DNA of 64,000 nt from Sphingopyxis italica (lineage in GTDB: Bacteria > Pseudomonadota > Alphaproteobacteria > Sphingomonadales > Sphingomonadaceae). The DNA lies in assembly GCF_011926545.1 (NCBI RefSeq), contig NZ_JAATIT010000003.1:186001-250000 (forward strand), written 5' to 3'. Of the stretch, positions 36,369 through 46,040 are shown in pieces. Under the pieces are notes generated by a model. It searched no databases, was not told the origin of the DNA, and saw nothing but the letters and a program-made list of their open reading frames with translations. Position numbers and translations under genes: made by a program. The first letter of the stretch is position 1. Each line of letters starts with the position of its first letter.

Positions 36369-36889
36369 ATGCGCCTGTCCAACCTTGCCGATTATGCCGT
36401 GGTGCTGATGAGCGCCGCCGCGCGCCAGTGCGGGTCGGTGCCCATCCACGCCGGCATGCTCGCCGAGCAGACGGGCATTCCGGGGCCGACCGCGCAGAAG
36501 CTGGTGAGTCAGCTCGCGCGGGCCGGACTGCTCGTCGCGTCGCGCGGCAGCGGCGGCGGGGTGCGGCTCGCGCGACCCGCGGCGGCGATCAATGTCGCCG
36601 ACATCATCGAAGCGGTCGAAGGGCCGATCGCGCTGACCGCCTGCGTTGCCGAAGGGCGCCATGATTGCTCGCTCGAGGGCAGCTGCAAGGTGCAGCCGCA
36701 CTGGGGCGTCGTGAACGGCGCGGTGCGCGGGGCATTGGCGGAAATCAGCCTCGCCAGCCTCACCGTGACACCCCGCAAATCAAACCCGCTCGTGTCGAGC
36801 GAAGTCGAGACACTCCTCGGCAGCGCACAACCGATGGGCCTCTCGAATCCTGAGCGTGTCGAAGGGCTCGAGGCGAACGGAATTCTTCT

Positions 36890-36893
<4 letters not shown>
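36369..36893 (+). CDS. Rrf2-family iron-sulfur cluster regulator of the SUF operon
   Basis: The 174-residue protein has the Rrf2 helix-turn-helix ([47 protein letters not shown]) and the cluster-binding cysteines at 92, 100 and 106 ([16 protein letters not shown]), as in IscR-type sensors. It is the first gene of the SUF operon and probably represses it when clusters are sufficient. Normal family sequence ends near residue 134; the last 35-40 residues are translated from a REP-type repeat (see 36785). It overlaps sufB by 4 bp. Confidence 0.92.
36785..36885 (+). repeat. REP-type element absorbed into the 3' end of the Rrf2 gene
   Basis: CTCGTGTCGAGCGAAGTCGA near 36789 and its partner segment (GAGCGTGTCGAAGGGCTCGA, from about 36852) are the arms of the same repeat family as 28429 and 40753. 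They lie inside the Rrf2 frame, so it encodes LVSSEVET and [11 protein letters not shown] at the protein end. Confidence 0.8.
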
Positions 36894-38373
<1,480 letters not shown>

Positions 38374-38377
<4 letters not shown>

Positions 38378-38892
38378 CCTGGACCCTTCGCGATCAGGCA
38401 AAACAACTTAACACCCCTCCCCTTCAGGGGAGGGGCCGGGGGTGGGGTCTATCGGCCTTTAGCCTCGAAGAGTTGCAGAGCCGAGCGCGCAGCATGCGAA
38501 ACAACCCGACCGAGCCCGAAAAGCGGCTGTGGCGGCATCTGTCGAATGGCCAGCTTGAAGGCCATAAGTTCCGTCGCCAGCAGGTCATTGGCTGGCATAT
38601 TGCCGATTTTGTGTGTGCTGCGTCGAAGCTGATCGTCGAAGTCGATGGCGATACGCATGAGGAAGCAGCGGACCGCGTCCGCGATGAAACATTGGCGGAG
38701 CAAGGTTATCGAACCATCCGCGTGGCTAACTATGATGTGATGTCCAACATGGACGGGGTGTTGCGGTTCATAGCCGACACCTTGCGTCAGGCCGAGAGAC
38801 CCCACCCCAACCCCTCCCCTGAAGGGGAGGGGCTTGAGAGGGTCGAGGCGCAGAAGTTGCTGGGGATTTCGCTGGAGGGGTCGGTCGGGTGA
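38374..38892 (+). CDS. DUF559 (Vsr/PD-(D/E)xK-like) endonuclease-domain protein inside the SUF operon
   Basis: The frame starts at GTG 38374 (overlapping the sufB stop) and gives 172 residues; ATG 38494 would give the family core only. The core (about residues 41-135) reads [44 protein letters not shown] and [14 protein letters not shown], the DUF559 pattern with Asp78, Glu89 and Asp91 as PD-(D/E)xK metal ligands. Residues 14-26 and 142-153 are encoded by the flanking inverted repeats, and 157-172 by the copied sufB tail. It does not belong to any SUF pathway and is most likely a mobile passenger. Confidence 0.88.
38414..38450 (+). repeat. left inverted repeat of the DUF559 element
   Basis: 37 bp beginning CCCCTCCCCTTCAGGGGAGG and ending GGTGGGGTCT. 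Its reverse complement matches the right repeat at 38797 except for a three-for-two base replacement. The left half is itself a hairpin of the same kind as 2286 and 14129. Confidence 0.9.
38797..38832 (+). repeat. right inverted repeat of the DUF559 element
   Basis: 36 bp beginning AGACCCCACCCCAACCCC and ending GAAGGGGAGGGG, the inverted partner of 38414-38450. It encodes [11 protein letters not shown] in the DUF559 frame. Confidence 0.9.
38841..38892 (+). repeat. second copy of the duplicated sufB 3' end
   Basis: The same 16 codons and stop as the end of sufB, starting 8 bp after the right inverted repeat, in frame with the DUF559 gene and ending in GTGA that begins the next gene. Its coding content equals sufB residues 480-495. 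Confidence 0.9.
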
Positions 38893-39147
38893 CAGCCTTC
38901 CCCAACGGCATTGAAACTCGCAAGAACGCGATACGTCTGCTCGGCGCCATTGATGGCCGTGAGCAGATCGATATGCGCGAGTGGGACATAGATGATTTCA
39001 TGTCGATCCCGCATTCTGATCCCGCGATCAATCGATGCCGTCTTCGAGTCGCTAACGAACTGATCAATCTACTTTCCTCGCGAGATCAAACGTTGCGGCA
39101 ACGCATCACGCCTCTGGTCTCCGAGTTAATCGCTGAATTGGAAAACA

Positions 39148-39161
<14 letters not shown>
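38889..39161 (+). CDS. small hypothetical protein between the DUF559 element and sufC
   Basis: The 90-residue protein starts at GTG 38889, overlapping the sufB-tail stop exactly as a gene following sufB would. It is charged and helical ([40 protein letters not shown]), with no recognisable domain or membrane segment. It overlaps sufC by 14 bp. Its codon use is less GC-rich than its neighbours (many A/T third positions), suggesting recent arrival or weak selection. It may be a second passenger gene. Confidence 0.6.
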
Positions 39162-39891
<730 letters not shown>

Positions 39892-39923
39892 CACGCTTTC
39901 GCGCCGTAGGCGCCTCTCTCTTT

Positions 39924-39989
39924 CTCCGCGTCTCCGCGTCTCCGCGTGAATCATTCATTTTGTTCACGCGGAGACGCGGAGACGCGGAG
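39924..39989. repeat. perfect 27 bp inverted repeat between sufC and sufD
   Basis: Left arm CTCCGCGTCTCCGCGTCTCC followed by GCGTGAA (39924-39950), 12-base loop, right arm starting TTCACGCGGAGACGCGGAGA (39963-39989). The arms contain a repeated 8-mer (CGCGTCTC). It would form a very stable RNA hairpin within the operon transcript; no T-run follows. Confidence 0.9.
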
Positions 39990-40000
39990 GGGGACAGGCC

Positions 40001-40732
40001 GTGAGCGCGGCTTCCGTCCCCACACGCCACGAGGAGGCCTGGCGCTATAGCGATATGGAGGCGCTGACGCGCCTCTGGCCCTTGCCAGCGCCCGAGAGCA
40101 TCGTCGTGCCCGCGGGCGGCGACTTCAAACGCGCGATCATTCAGGATGAAGGCGCGATCCGGCAGATCGACATGAGCGTCGGCAAGGGCGCGACCGCGTC
40201 GCTGCATATCCTCAACATCGGCGGCGCCTATGGCCGCATCGAACTGAACGTCACGCTGCACGAAGGCGCCGACTTCGCCCTCGGTGCGGCGCAGATCGGC
40301 GGGGGCGAGCAGAATCTCGAGATCGTCACCACCGTCACCCACGCCGAACCCGGCGCGACATCGCGGCAGGTCGTGCGATCGGTTCTCGGCGGGACGGCGA
40401 CCGGCACCTATCTCGGCAAGGTCGCGGTTGCGCGCGATGCGCAGCAGACCGACAGCGAGCAGGATGTGAAGGCGATGCTGCTCGACCGCAGCGCGACCGC
40501 CAACGCCAAGCCCGAACTCGAAATCTTCGCCGACGATGTGAAGTGCGCGCACGGCTGCGCGATCGGCGAGCTCGATGCGATGGCGCTTTATTATCTGCAA
40601 TCGCGCGGATTACCGCCGAGCGAGGCGAAGAAGCTGATGTTGCAGGCGTTCGTCGCCGGGGTGTTTGAAGGCGCCGAGGATGCGGAAGCTTTGCAGGCGC
40701 TCGCGCTGGCGAAGCTGGGAGAGTTGGTGTGA
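40001..40732 (+). CDS. sufD: Fe-S cluster assembly protein SufD
   Basis: The 243-residue protein is the usual short alphaproteobacterial SufD. It begins PTRHEEAWRYSDMEAL, has the beta-helix core (LHILNIGGAYGRIELNVTLHEG) and the signature ELEIFADDVKCAHGCAIGELDAMALYYLQSRGL with the conserved Cys-His region, and ends with the AEALQALALAKLGEL helix. It starts at GTG 40001 with GGGGGACAGGCC upstream. It pairs with SufB in the scaffold complex and overlaps sufS by 4 bp. Confidence 0.95.
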   Translation: MSAASVPTRHEEAWRYSDMEALTRLWPLPAPESIVVPAGGDFKRAIIQDEGAIRQIDMSVGKGATASLHILNIGGAYGRIELNVTLHEGADFALGAAQIGGGEQNLEIVTTVTHAEPGATSRQVVRSVLGGTATGTYLGKVAVARDAQQTDSEQDVKAMLLDRSATANAKPELEIFADDVKCAHGCAIGELDAMALYYLQSRGLPPSEAKKLMLQAFVAGVFEGAEDAEALQALALAKLGELV

Positions 40733-41979
40733 GCAATCCCAACCCCTCCTCTCCGTTCGCATCGAGCGAAGTCGAGATGCCCATCGGCAATGCGCGCCTT
40801 CGGGGTGTCTCGACTTCGCTCGACACGAACGGGATTAGAGGTCAGTTCCCCGGCCTGACCCCCGGCTGGCATTATCTCGACACCGCCGCGACCGCACAGA
40901 AGCCGCAGGCGGTGATCGACGCGACGGTGAACGCGATGGGCCGCAACTATGCGACCGTGCATCGCGGCGTCTATGCGCGCTCGGCCGATATGACGCTCGC
41001 CTATGAGGCCGCGCGGCGGCGGATTGCGGGCTTTATCGGCGCGAAGGAAGAGCAGATCGCGTTCGTGCGCGGGGCGACCGAGGCGATCAACCTTGTCGCC
41101 TATTCGCACCCGAAGAAGGGCCGCGTGCTGCTGTCGGTGCTCGAGCACCACAGCAATATCGTTCCCTGGCAGCTAGCGGGCTGGCAGGTCGATGTGTGTC
41201 CGCTGACGGCGGACGGCTGCATCGACCTCGATGCCGCCGAGAAATTGCTGACACCCGAACATAATATGGTCGCCTTCGCGCATGTGTCGAACGTCCTCGG
41301 CAGCCCGCTCGACGTCGCGCGCGCCGCCGAACTCGCGCACCGCGTTGGGGCCGAGTTGCTGGTCGACGGCTGTCAGGCGGTGCCGCGGCTCCCCGTCGAC
41401 GTCGCGGCGCTTGGCTGCGACTATTATGTCTTCTCGGGCCACAAGCTCTACGGCCCCACCGGCGTCGGCGTGCTGTGGAGCGACAAGCTCGATACGCTGC
41501 CGCCGTGGCAGGGCGGCGGGTCGATGATCGACCGCGTGACCTTTGCCAAGACGACCTACGCCCCCGCGCCCACCCGCTTCGAGGCGGGCACCCCCGCGAT
41601 CGTCGAGGCGATCGGGCTCGCGGCGGCGGTCGATTATGTCGAAGCGATCGGGATCGATGCGATCCACGCGCATGAATGCGCGCTGGTCGGCAGCGTGCGC
41701 GAACAACTCGCGCGCAAGAACAGCATCACGCTCTTTGGCCCCGAAAACAGCGCCGGAATCGTGAGTTTTGCGATGGCGGGGGTTCATCCGCACGACATCG
41801 GCACTATCTTGGATGAAAGCGGGGTCGCGATCCGCGCCGGGCACCATTGCGCACAGCCGCTGATGGAGCATCTGGGTGTCGCCGCGACCGCGCGCGCGAG
41901 TTTTGGCGTTTACAGCAATGACGACGATGTGGCGGCGCTGATCGATGGCCTCGCCCGCGTCGAGAGGATTTTCGGATGA
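40729..41979 (+). CDS. sufS: cysteine desulfurase SufS with an unusual N-terminus
   Basis: At 416 residues it is a type II cysteine desulfurase: the PLP lysine Lys239 in FSGHKLYGPTG, HVSNVLGS, LVDGCQAVPR, and the catalytic Cys374 in RAGHHCAQP. It supplies persulfide sulfur to SufBCD. The family normally begins near IRGQFPGLTPGWHYLD; here residues 8-36 (FASSEVEMPIG through STSLDTNGI) are translated from a REP-type repeat (40753-40832). It overlaps both neighbours by 4 bp. Confidence 0.95.
   Translation: MSNPNPSSPFASSEVEMPIGNARLRGVSTSLDTNGIRGQFPGLTPGWHYLDTAATAQKPQAVIDATVNAMGRNYATVHRGVYARSADMTLAYEAARRRIAGFIGAKEEQIAFVRGATEAINLVAYSHPKKGRVLLSVLEHHSNIVPWQLAGWQVDVCPLTADGCIDLDAAEKLLTPEHNMVAFAHVSNVLGSPLDVARAAELAHRVGAELLVDGCQAVPRLPVDVAALGCDYYVFSGHKLYGPTGVGVLWSDKLDTLPPWQGGGSMIDRVTFAKTTYAPAPTRFEAGTPAIVEAIGLAAAVDYVEAIGIDAIHAHECALVGSVREQLARKNSITLFGPENSAGIVSFAMAGVHPHDIGTILDESGVAIRAGHHCAQPLMEHLGVAATARASFGVYSNDDDVAALIDGLARVERIFG
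40753..40832 (+). repeat. REP-type element inside the sufS 5' coding region
   Basis: GTTCGCATCGAGCGAAGTCG (from 40755) and GGTGTCTCGACTTCGCTCGA (from 40804) are the arms, almost identical to the intergenic copy at 28429. It lies in frame, so the repeat became the N-terminus of SufS. Confidence 0.9.
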
Positions 41980-42446
41980 GCGAGGACCGCATGATCAAGG
42001 TCGAGGAAGTCGAAAGCGTCGAGGCACCGCCGAAGGCGCGCGTCGAGGACGTGGAAAGCGCACCCGAGAAGTTGGAGCGCAAGCGCGACTATCTGGAAGG
42101 CTTTCTGGCCGCCAAGCCCGCTGCGGTCGACCCGCACAGCGTCGGCGGCGACCTCTATGAAGCCGTGATCAACGCGCTGAAGGATATTTACGACCCGGAA
42201 ATCCCGGTAAATATCTATGATCTTGGTCTGATCTATAATGTCGAGATCAACGATGGCCACGCGCTCGTCACGATGACGCTGACGACGCCGCATTGCCCGG
42301 TCGCGGAATCGATGCCCGCCGAGGTTGAACTGCGCGTCGGCGCGGTTCCGGGCGTCGGCGATGCCGAGGTCAATCTCGTCTGGGATCCGCCTTGGTCGCC
42401 GCAGAATATGAGCGACGAAGCGCGGCTCGAACTGGGGATGCTGTGA
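41976..42446 (+). CDS. sufT: SUF-associated MIP18/DUF59 protein SufT
   Basis: The 156-residue protein carries the DUF59 domain from about residue 55: LKDIYDPEIPVNIYDLGLIY, then VTMTLTTPHCPVAESMP with the conserved cysteine, and VWDPPWSPQNMSDEARLELGML at the end. SufT helps in maturation of Fe-S proteins. Its first 50 residues are charged and low in complexity. It is coupled to sufS and to the next gene by overlaps of 4 and 1 bp. Confidence 0.92.
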   Translation: MSEDRMIKVEEVESVEAPPKARVEDVESAPEKLERKRDYLEGFLAAKPAAVDPHSVGGDLYEAVINALKDIYDPEIPVNIYDLGLIYNVEINDGHALVTMTLTTPHCPVAESMPAEVELRVGAVPGVGDAEVNLVWDPPWSPQNMSDEARLELGML

Positions 42447-42802
42447 TGACCGAAACGAAAACCCGCGCGCGTCCGGCCGCCGTCGCCCTGACGCCAAATG
42501 CCGAAGCCCGCATCGCCAAGCTGATGGCGGAGGCGCCCGAGGGTGCGATCGGCGTCCGCCTGTCGACCCCGCGCCGCGGCTGTTCGGGGCTCGCCTATTC
42601 GGTCGATTACGTCACCGAGGAGCAGAAATTCGACGAGAAGATCGAGACGCCCGGCGGCGTCTTCTACATCGACGGCGCGTCGGTGCTCTACCTGATCGGC
42701 AGCATGATGGACTGGGTCGAGGATGATTTCGCCGCGGGCTTCGTCTTCGAGAACCCGAACGCCAAGGGCGCGTGCGGCTGCGGCGAAAGTTTCACCGTCT
42801 AA
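42446..42802 (+). CDS. sufA: A-type Fe-S carrier protein (SufA/IscA family)
   Basis: The 118-residue protein shows the HesB/IscA fold: AVALTPNAEARIAKLMAE, RRGCSGLAYSVDYV and the terminal pair GACGCGESF, giving the three conserved cysteines for cluster transfer. ATG 42446 overlaps the SufT stop by one base; the longer frame to 42392 lies within SufT. It is the last gene of the SUF operon. The symbol is given by position in the SUF operon; erpA or iscA-like naming is possible. Confidence 0.9.
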   Translation: MTETKTRARPAAVALTPNAEARIAKLMAEAPEGAIGVRLSTPRRGCSGLAYSVDYVTEEQKFDEKIETPGGVFYIDGASVLYLIGSMMDWVEDDFAAGFVFENPNAKGACGCGESFTV

Positions 42803-42861
42803 AGCGCGCTTTTCGGCGAAAAACATGCTATGATGCTCTCTCGAAATGAAGGGGCAGCACC

Positions 42862-43596
42862 ATGGTTCGTGCCTTCTATCTGGCCTATGCGGCCCTGTGC
42901 TACGCGATATTCTTCGCGACATTCCTTTACCTTATCGCCTTCGTCGGCAACTTTCCTTTCGCCCAGCCGACCGTCGATTTCGCACGCGACGCGCCGCCCG
43001 GGCGCACCCTGCTGATCGATGTCGCGCTGATCGCACTGTTCGGCGTCCAGCATAGCGCGATGGCGCGGCCGGGGTTCAAGGCGGCGTGGACGCGCATCGT
43101 CCCCGCGCCGATCGAGCGCAGCACCTATGTGCTGTTCGCAAGCGGGGTGCTGATCATATTGATGCTGTTCTGGCACGAATGGGCGACGCCCGTCTGGACG
43201 GTGACCAATCCCGTCGGCGCGGCGGTTCTGTGGGCGCTATTCGGGCTCGGCTGGCTGATCGTTCTCGTCAGCACCTTCCTGATCAACCATTTCGAACTGT
43301 TCGGGCTGCAGCAGGCATGGTTCGCATTGCGCGAGAGGGCGGCCGCGCCGCCGGTGCTGCGCCAGCCGCTCTTCTACCGGTTCGTCCGTCACCCGCTCTA
43401 TGCCGGGTTCTTCCTCGCCTTTTGGGCGACGCCCGCGATGACCGTGGGGCATTTGCTGCTCGCGGCCGGCTTTTCGCTCTATATGCTGATCGCGATCCGG
43501 CTCGAGGAGCGCGACCTGCTCGATATCTTCGGGGAGGCCTATGCCGGCTATCGCAGGCGGGTCGGCATGCTCATTCCGCGTATCGGTCGCCGCTAG
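42862..43596 (+). CDS. mddA: MddA-like methanethiol S-methyltransferase (NnrU/ICMT-type membrane protein)
   Basis: The 244-residue protein has six to seven hydrophobic helices and the motifs FGVQHSAMARPGFKAAWTRIVPAPIERSTYVLF, LINHFELFGLQQ and YRFVRHPLYAGFFLAFWATP. These agree with MddA, which methylates methanethiol to dimethylsulfide using S-adenosylmethionine. The generic alternative is an NnrU or isoprenylcysteine carboxyl methyltransferase-like protein of unknown substrate. It is 60 bp after the SUF operon and 4 bp overlapping the convergent extensin-like gene. Confidence 0.75.
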   Translation: MVRAFYLAYAALCYAIFFATFLYLIAFVGNFPFAQPTVDFARDAPPGRTLLIDVALIALFGVQHSAMARPGFKAAWTRIVPAPIERSTYVLFASGVLIILMLFWHEWATPVWTVTNPVGAAVLWALFGLGWLIVLVSTFLINHFELFGLQQAWFALRERAAAPPVLRQPLFYRFVRHPLYAGFFLAFWATPAMTVGHLLLAAGFSLYMLIAIRLEERDLLDIFGEAYAGYRRRVGMLIPRIGRR

Positions 43597-44309
43597 CGGC
43601 AGACCGTCCAGCCCGCCGTGCGCGCCGCCATGTCGAAGTGGAAATGATTGGCGTGCGCCGCATTATGGTCGGGTGACAGCACTGTGCTGAACAGGCCGCA
43701 CGTCTCGTCGCGCACCGCGTGGAGGAATTCGCTGCGCCGGTCGCCGGGCTCCCAGTCATTGATCAGCGTGACGCGCGTCCCGTCGGCGAGGATGAAGGCC
43801 GAGATGTCGATCGCATTGGCGGTCGAATGCTCGCTCTGCGCTTCGCGCCCCGCGATCTTGCGGCAATTATAGCTGCCGAGATTTTCAAGCTCGACCACCT
43901 TTTGCCCGAAATGTTTCGCCGCGAGCGGCTGGACGACATCGCGGTCCCACAGAACCATCGCCGCGGTCACCGCGCAGCCGGGTGCCGCACCCGCGGGCCG
44001 CATCGTCGGCACGAATTTGTTGCCCGTCAGGATCATGCGCTGGCTCGCGCGGCATATCCCGTTGCCGACCGGCGGCCGCCGCAGATAGCCGGCGTCGGCG
44101 CGGTCGAAGGCGGCAAAACAGGCGGCATCGTCGCCGGCGAGTGCAACCAGCTTGCCATGCGTCGCCCATCCCTGTGGATGCGCGAGTTCGAAGCGCGCGC
44201 CGGAGAAATGCTCGGGATGGTCGCGCGCCCACCGCATGGCGAAGATCGCGCCGATCGTCAGCAGCACCGCGACGGCGAACCAGATCAGATAGGGGCGGAG
44301 AGTCTTCAT
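43593..44309 (-). CDS. extensin-like C-terminal domain protein, membrane-anchored
   Basis: The 238-residue protein has one N-terminal membrane helix (LIWFAVAVLLTIGAIFAMRWA) and the extensin-like C-terminal domain: CRASQRMILTGNKFVPTMRPAGAAPGCAVTAAM, then the core SEHSTANAIDISAF with its histidine and aspartate, and AHANHFHFDMA. The domain resembles D-Ala-D-Ala carboxypeptidase/metallopeptidase folds and acts on the cell envelope in related proteins. It starts at ATG 44309 and reads away from the halogenase at 44378. Confidence 0.9.
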   Translation of the reverse strand: MKTLRPYLIWFAVAVLLTIGAIFAMRWARDHPEHFSGARFELAHPQGWATHGKLVALAGDDAACFAAFDRADAGYLRRPPVGNGICRASQRMILTGNKFVPTMRPAGAAPGCAVTAAMVLWDRDVVQPLAAKHFGQKVVELENLGSYNCRKIAGREAQSEHSTANAIDISAFILADGTRVTLINDWEPGDRRSEFLHAVRDETCGLFSTVLSPDHNAAHANHFHFDMAARTAGWTVCR

Positions 44310-44377
44310 GGGTTTCGCCTTACCGGTGCCGCAAATTACCGCTTGGCGAAAGCATTTTGCGGCTCGATAGGTTCCCA

Positions 44378-45922
44378 ATGGCGAAACGTTCGATCCTGAT
44401 CGTCGGCGGCGGCACCGCGGGTTGGCTGACCGCCGCCTATCTCGCGCGCTTTTTCGACCTGCCGCGCAACCCGCGCCTGTCGATCACGCTGCTGGCGTCG
44501 GACGAGATCGGCAGCATCGGCGTCGGCGAAGGCGCCTTTCCGACTATCCGCGATACGCTGCGGTTCATCGGCATCGACGAAAGCGCGTTCGTGCGCGCGA
44601 CGTCGGCGACCTTCAAGCAGGGCATTCGGTTCGACGATTGGGTGCACACCCCCGAAGCCGGCCGGTCGAGCCATTATCTCCATCCTTTCGAGCCGCCATT
44701 CCACGGCGACGGACACAGCCTCGTCGCCTATTGGCTGCTTCAGAATGAGGCGACGCGGCGGCCGTTCGCCGAGGCGATGACGATCCAGAACCGCGTCGCC
44801 GAGGCGCAGCGCGCGCCCAAGCGCCCGGGCGAAGGCGAGTTCACGGGGCCGCTGAACTATGCTTATCATTTCGACGCCGCGCGGCTCGCCGAAATCCTGT
44901 CGGCGCAGGCGAGCGCGATGGGGGTCGCGCATCTCGGCGGGACGCTGACGGGCGTCGGACTGAATGCCGAGACGGGCGCGATCGATCATGTCATCACCGC
45001 CGAGCATGGGACGCTGACCGCCGACCTCTATATCGACTGTTCGGGTTTCCGCGCCGAACTGATCGGCGGCGCGCTGCAATCGCCGTTCCGGGGGGTCAAG
45101 CACCAGCTGTTCACCGACCGCGCGCTCGCGTGCAAGCTGCCCTACGACCGCCCCGACGTGCCGATCGAAAGCTATACGATCGCCGCGGCGCACGAGGCGG
45201 GGTGGACGTGGGACATCGGCCTCGCCGGCGCGCGCGGCATCGGCTGCGTCTATTCGAGCGATCATCTGAGCGACGCGCGCGCCGCGGAGATATTGGCGGG
45301 CTATACCGGCGGGCGCAGCCACGACGTCAATGTCCGCTCGATCCCGTTCGAGGCGGGGTATCGCCCCGCGTCATGGGTGAAGAATTGCGTCGCGGTCGGG
45401 CTGTCGGGGGGCTTCCTCGAACCGCTCGAATCGACGGGGCTCGTGATGATCGAGACCGCGGCGGCGATGATCGCCGAGATGTTCCCGCTGAACGGCCCGG
45501 TCGGCGCGCCGGCGCGGCGGTTCAACGAGCTGATGGCGGCGCGCTACGACAATATCATCAACTTCCTGAAGCTGCATTATTGCCTGAGCCGGCGCGGCGA
45601 AGGTTTTTGGCGCGACAATGGCGATCCGGCGTCGATCCCCGACCGGCTGAAGCAATTGCTGGAGGAATGGCGCTATCGCCCGCCGAGCCGCTTCGATTTC
45701 ATCCTCGACCTCGAAAGCTTCGCGCCCTTCAACTACCAATATATCCTCTATGGCATGGGGTTTCACACCGACCTGTCGCCGGTGCGCGAGGATTTCCCCG
45801 ACGTGGCCGAGGCCGAACGCATCTTTGCCCGGATCAGGAGTTTTGGCGACCGCGCGGCGAGCGAACTGCCCGCGCACCGCGCGATGATCGACCAGATCAA
45901 CGCGGGTGGCGCTTACGCCTGA
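44378..45922 (+). CDS. flavin-dependent tryptophan halogenase family protein
   Basis: The 514-residue protein shows GGGTAGW flavin binding (residues 10-16), the catalytic lysine position Lys80 in FKQGIRF, and Glu351 in EPLESTGL, both essential in PrnA-type halogenases. The GWxWxIP motif reads GWTWDIG at 275-281, so the last Pro is replaced by Gly. It should chlorinate or brominate an indole or similar aromatic using FADH2 from a partner reductase, none of which is nearby. No TonB receptor or SapC gene, often beside such genes in sphingomonads, was found within the window. Confidence 0.88.
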   Translation: MAKRSILIVGGGTAGWLTAAYLARFFDLPRNPRLSITLLASDEIGSIGVGEGAFPTIRDTLRFIGIDESAFVRATSATFKQGIRFDDWVHTPEAGRSSHYLHPFEPPFHGDGHSLVAYWLLQNEATRRPFAEAMTIQNRVAEAQRAPKRPGEGEFTGPLNYAYHFDAARLAEILSAQASAMGVAHLGGTLTGVGLNAETGAIDHVITAEHGTLTADLYIDCSGFRAELIGGALQSPFRGVKHQLFTDRALACKLPYDRPDVPIESYTIAAAHEAGWTWDIGLAGARGIGCVYSSDHLSDARAAEILAGYTGGRSHDVNVRSIPFEAGYRPASWVKNCVAVGLSGGFLEPLESTGLVMIETAAAMIAEMFPLNGPVGAPARRFNELMAARYDNIINFLKLHYCLSRRGEGFWRDNGDPASIPDRLKQLLEEWRYRPPSRFDFILDLESFAPFNYQYILYGMGFHTDLSPVREDFPDVAEAERIFARIRSFGDRAASELPAHRAMIDQINAGGAYA

Positions 45923-45931
45923 CACCCCGTT

Positions 45932-46010
45932 CGTCATCCCGGCGTAGGCCGGGATCTCCACGGTGCGTCAGGATGCGGAGGCGAGATCCCGGCCTGCGCC
46001 GGGATGACGA
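45932..46010. repeat. REP-type inverted pair between halogenase and antiporter genes
   Basis: GTCATCCCGGCGTAGGCCGG (from 45933) and its partner ending GCGCCGGGATGACGA (to 46010) enclose a short loop. The sequence type is widespread in alphaproteobacterial intergenic regions. It lies between convergent genes. Confidence 0.85.
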
Positions 46011-46040
46011 TTGGGGCATAGTTACAGCGCGGGGAGCTTG

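Noticed and set aside
38841..38892. Second sufB tail as part of a disrupted sufB pseudogene
   Set aside because: sufB ends intact at 38377, and the copy is only 52 bp, so it is a duplicated tail and not a broken gene.
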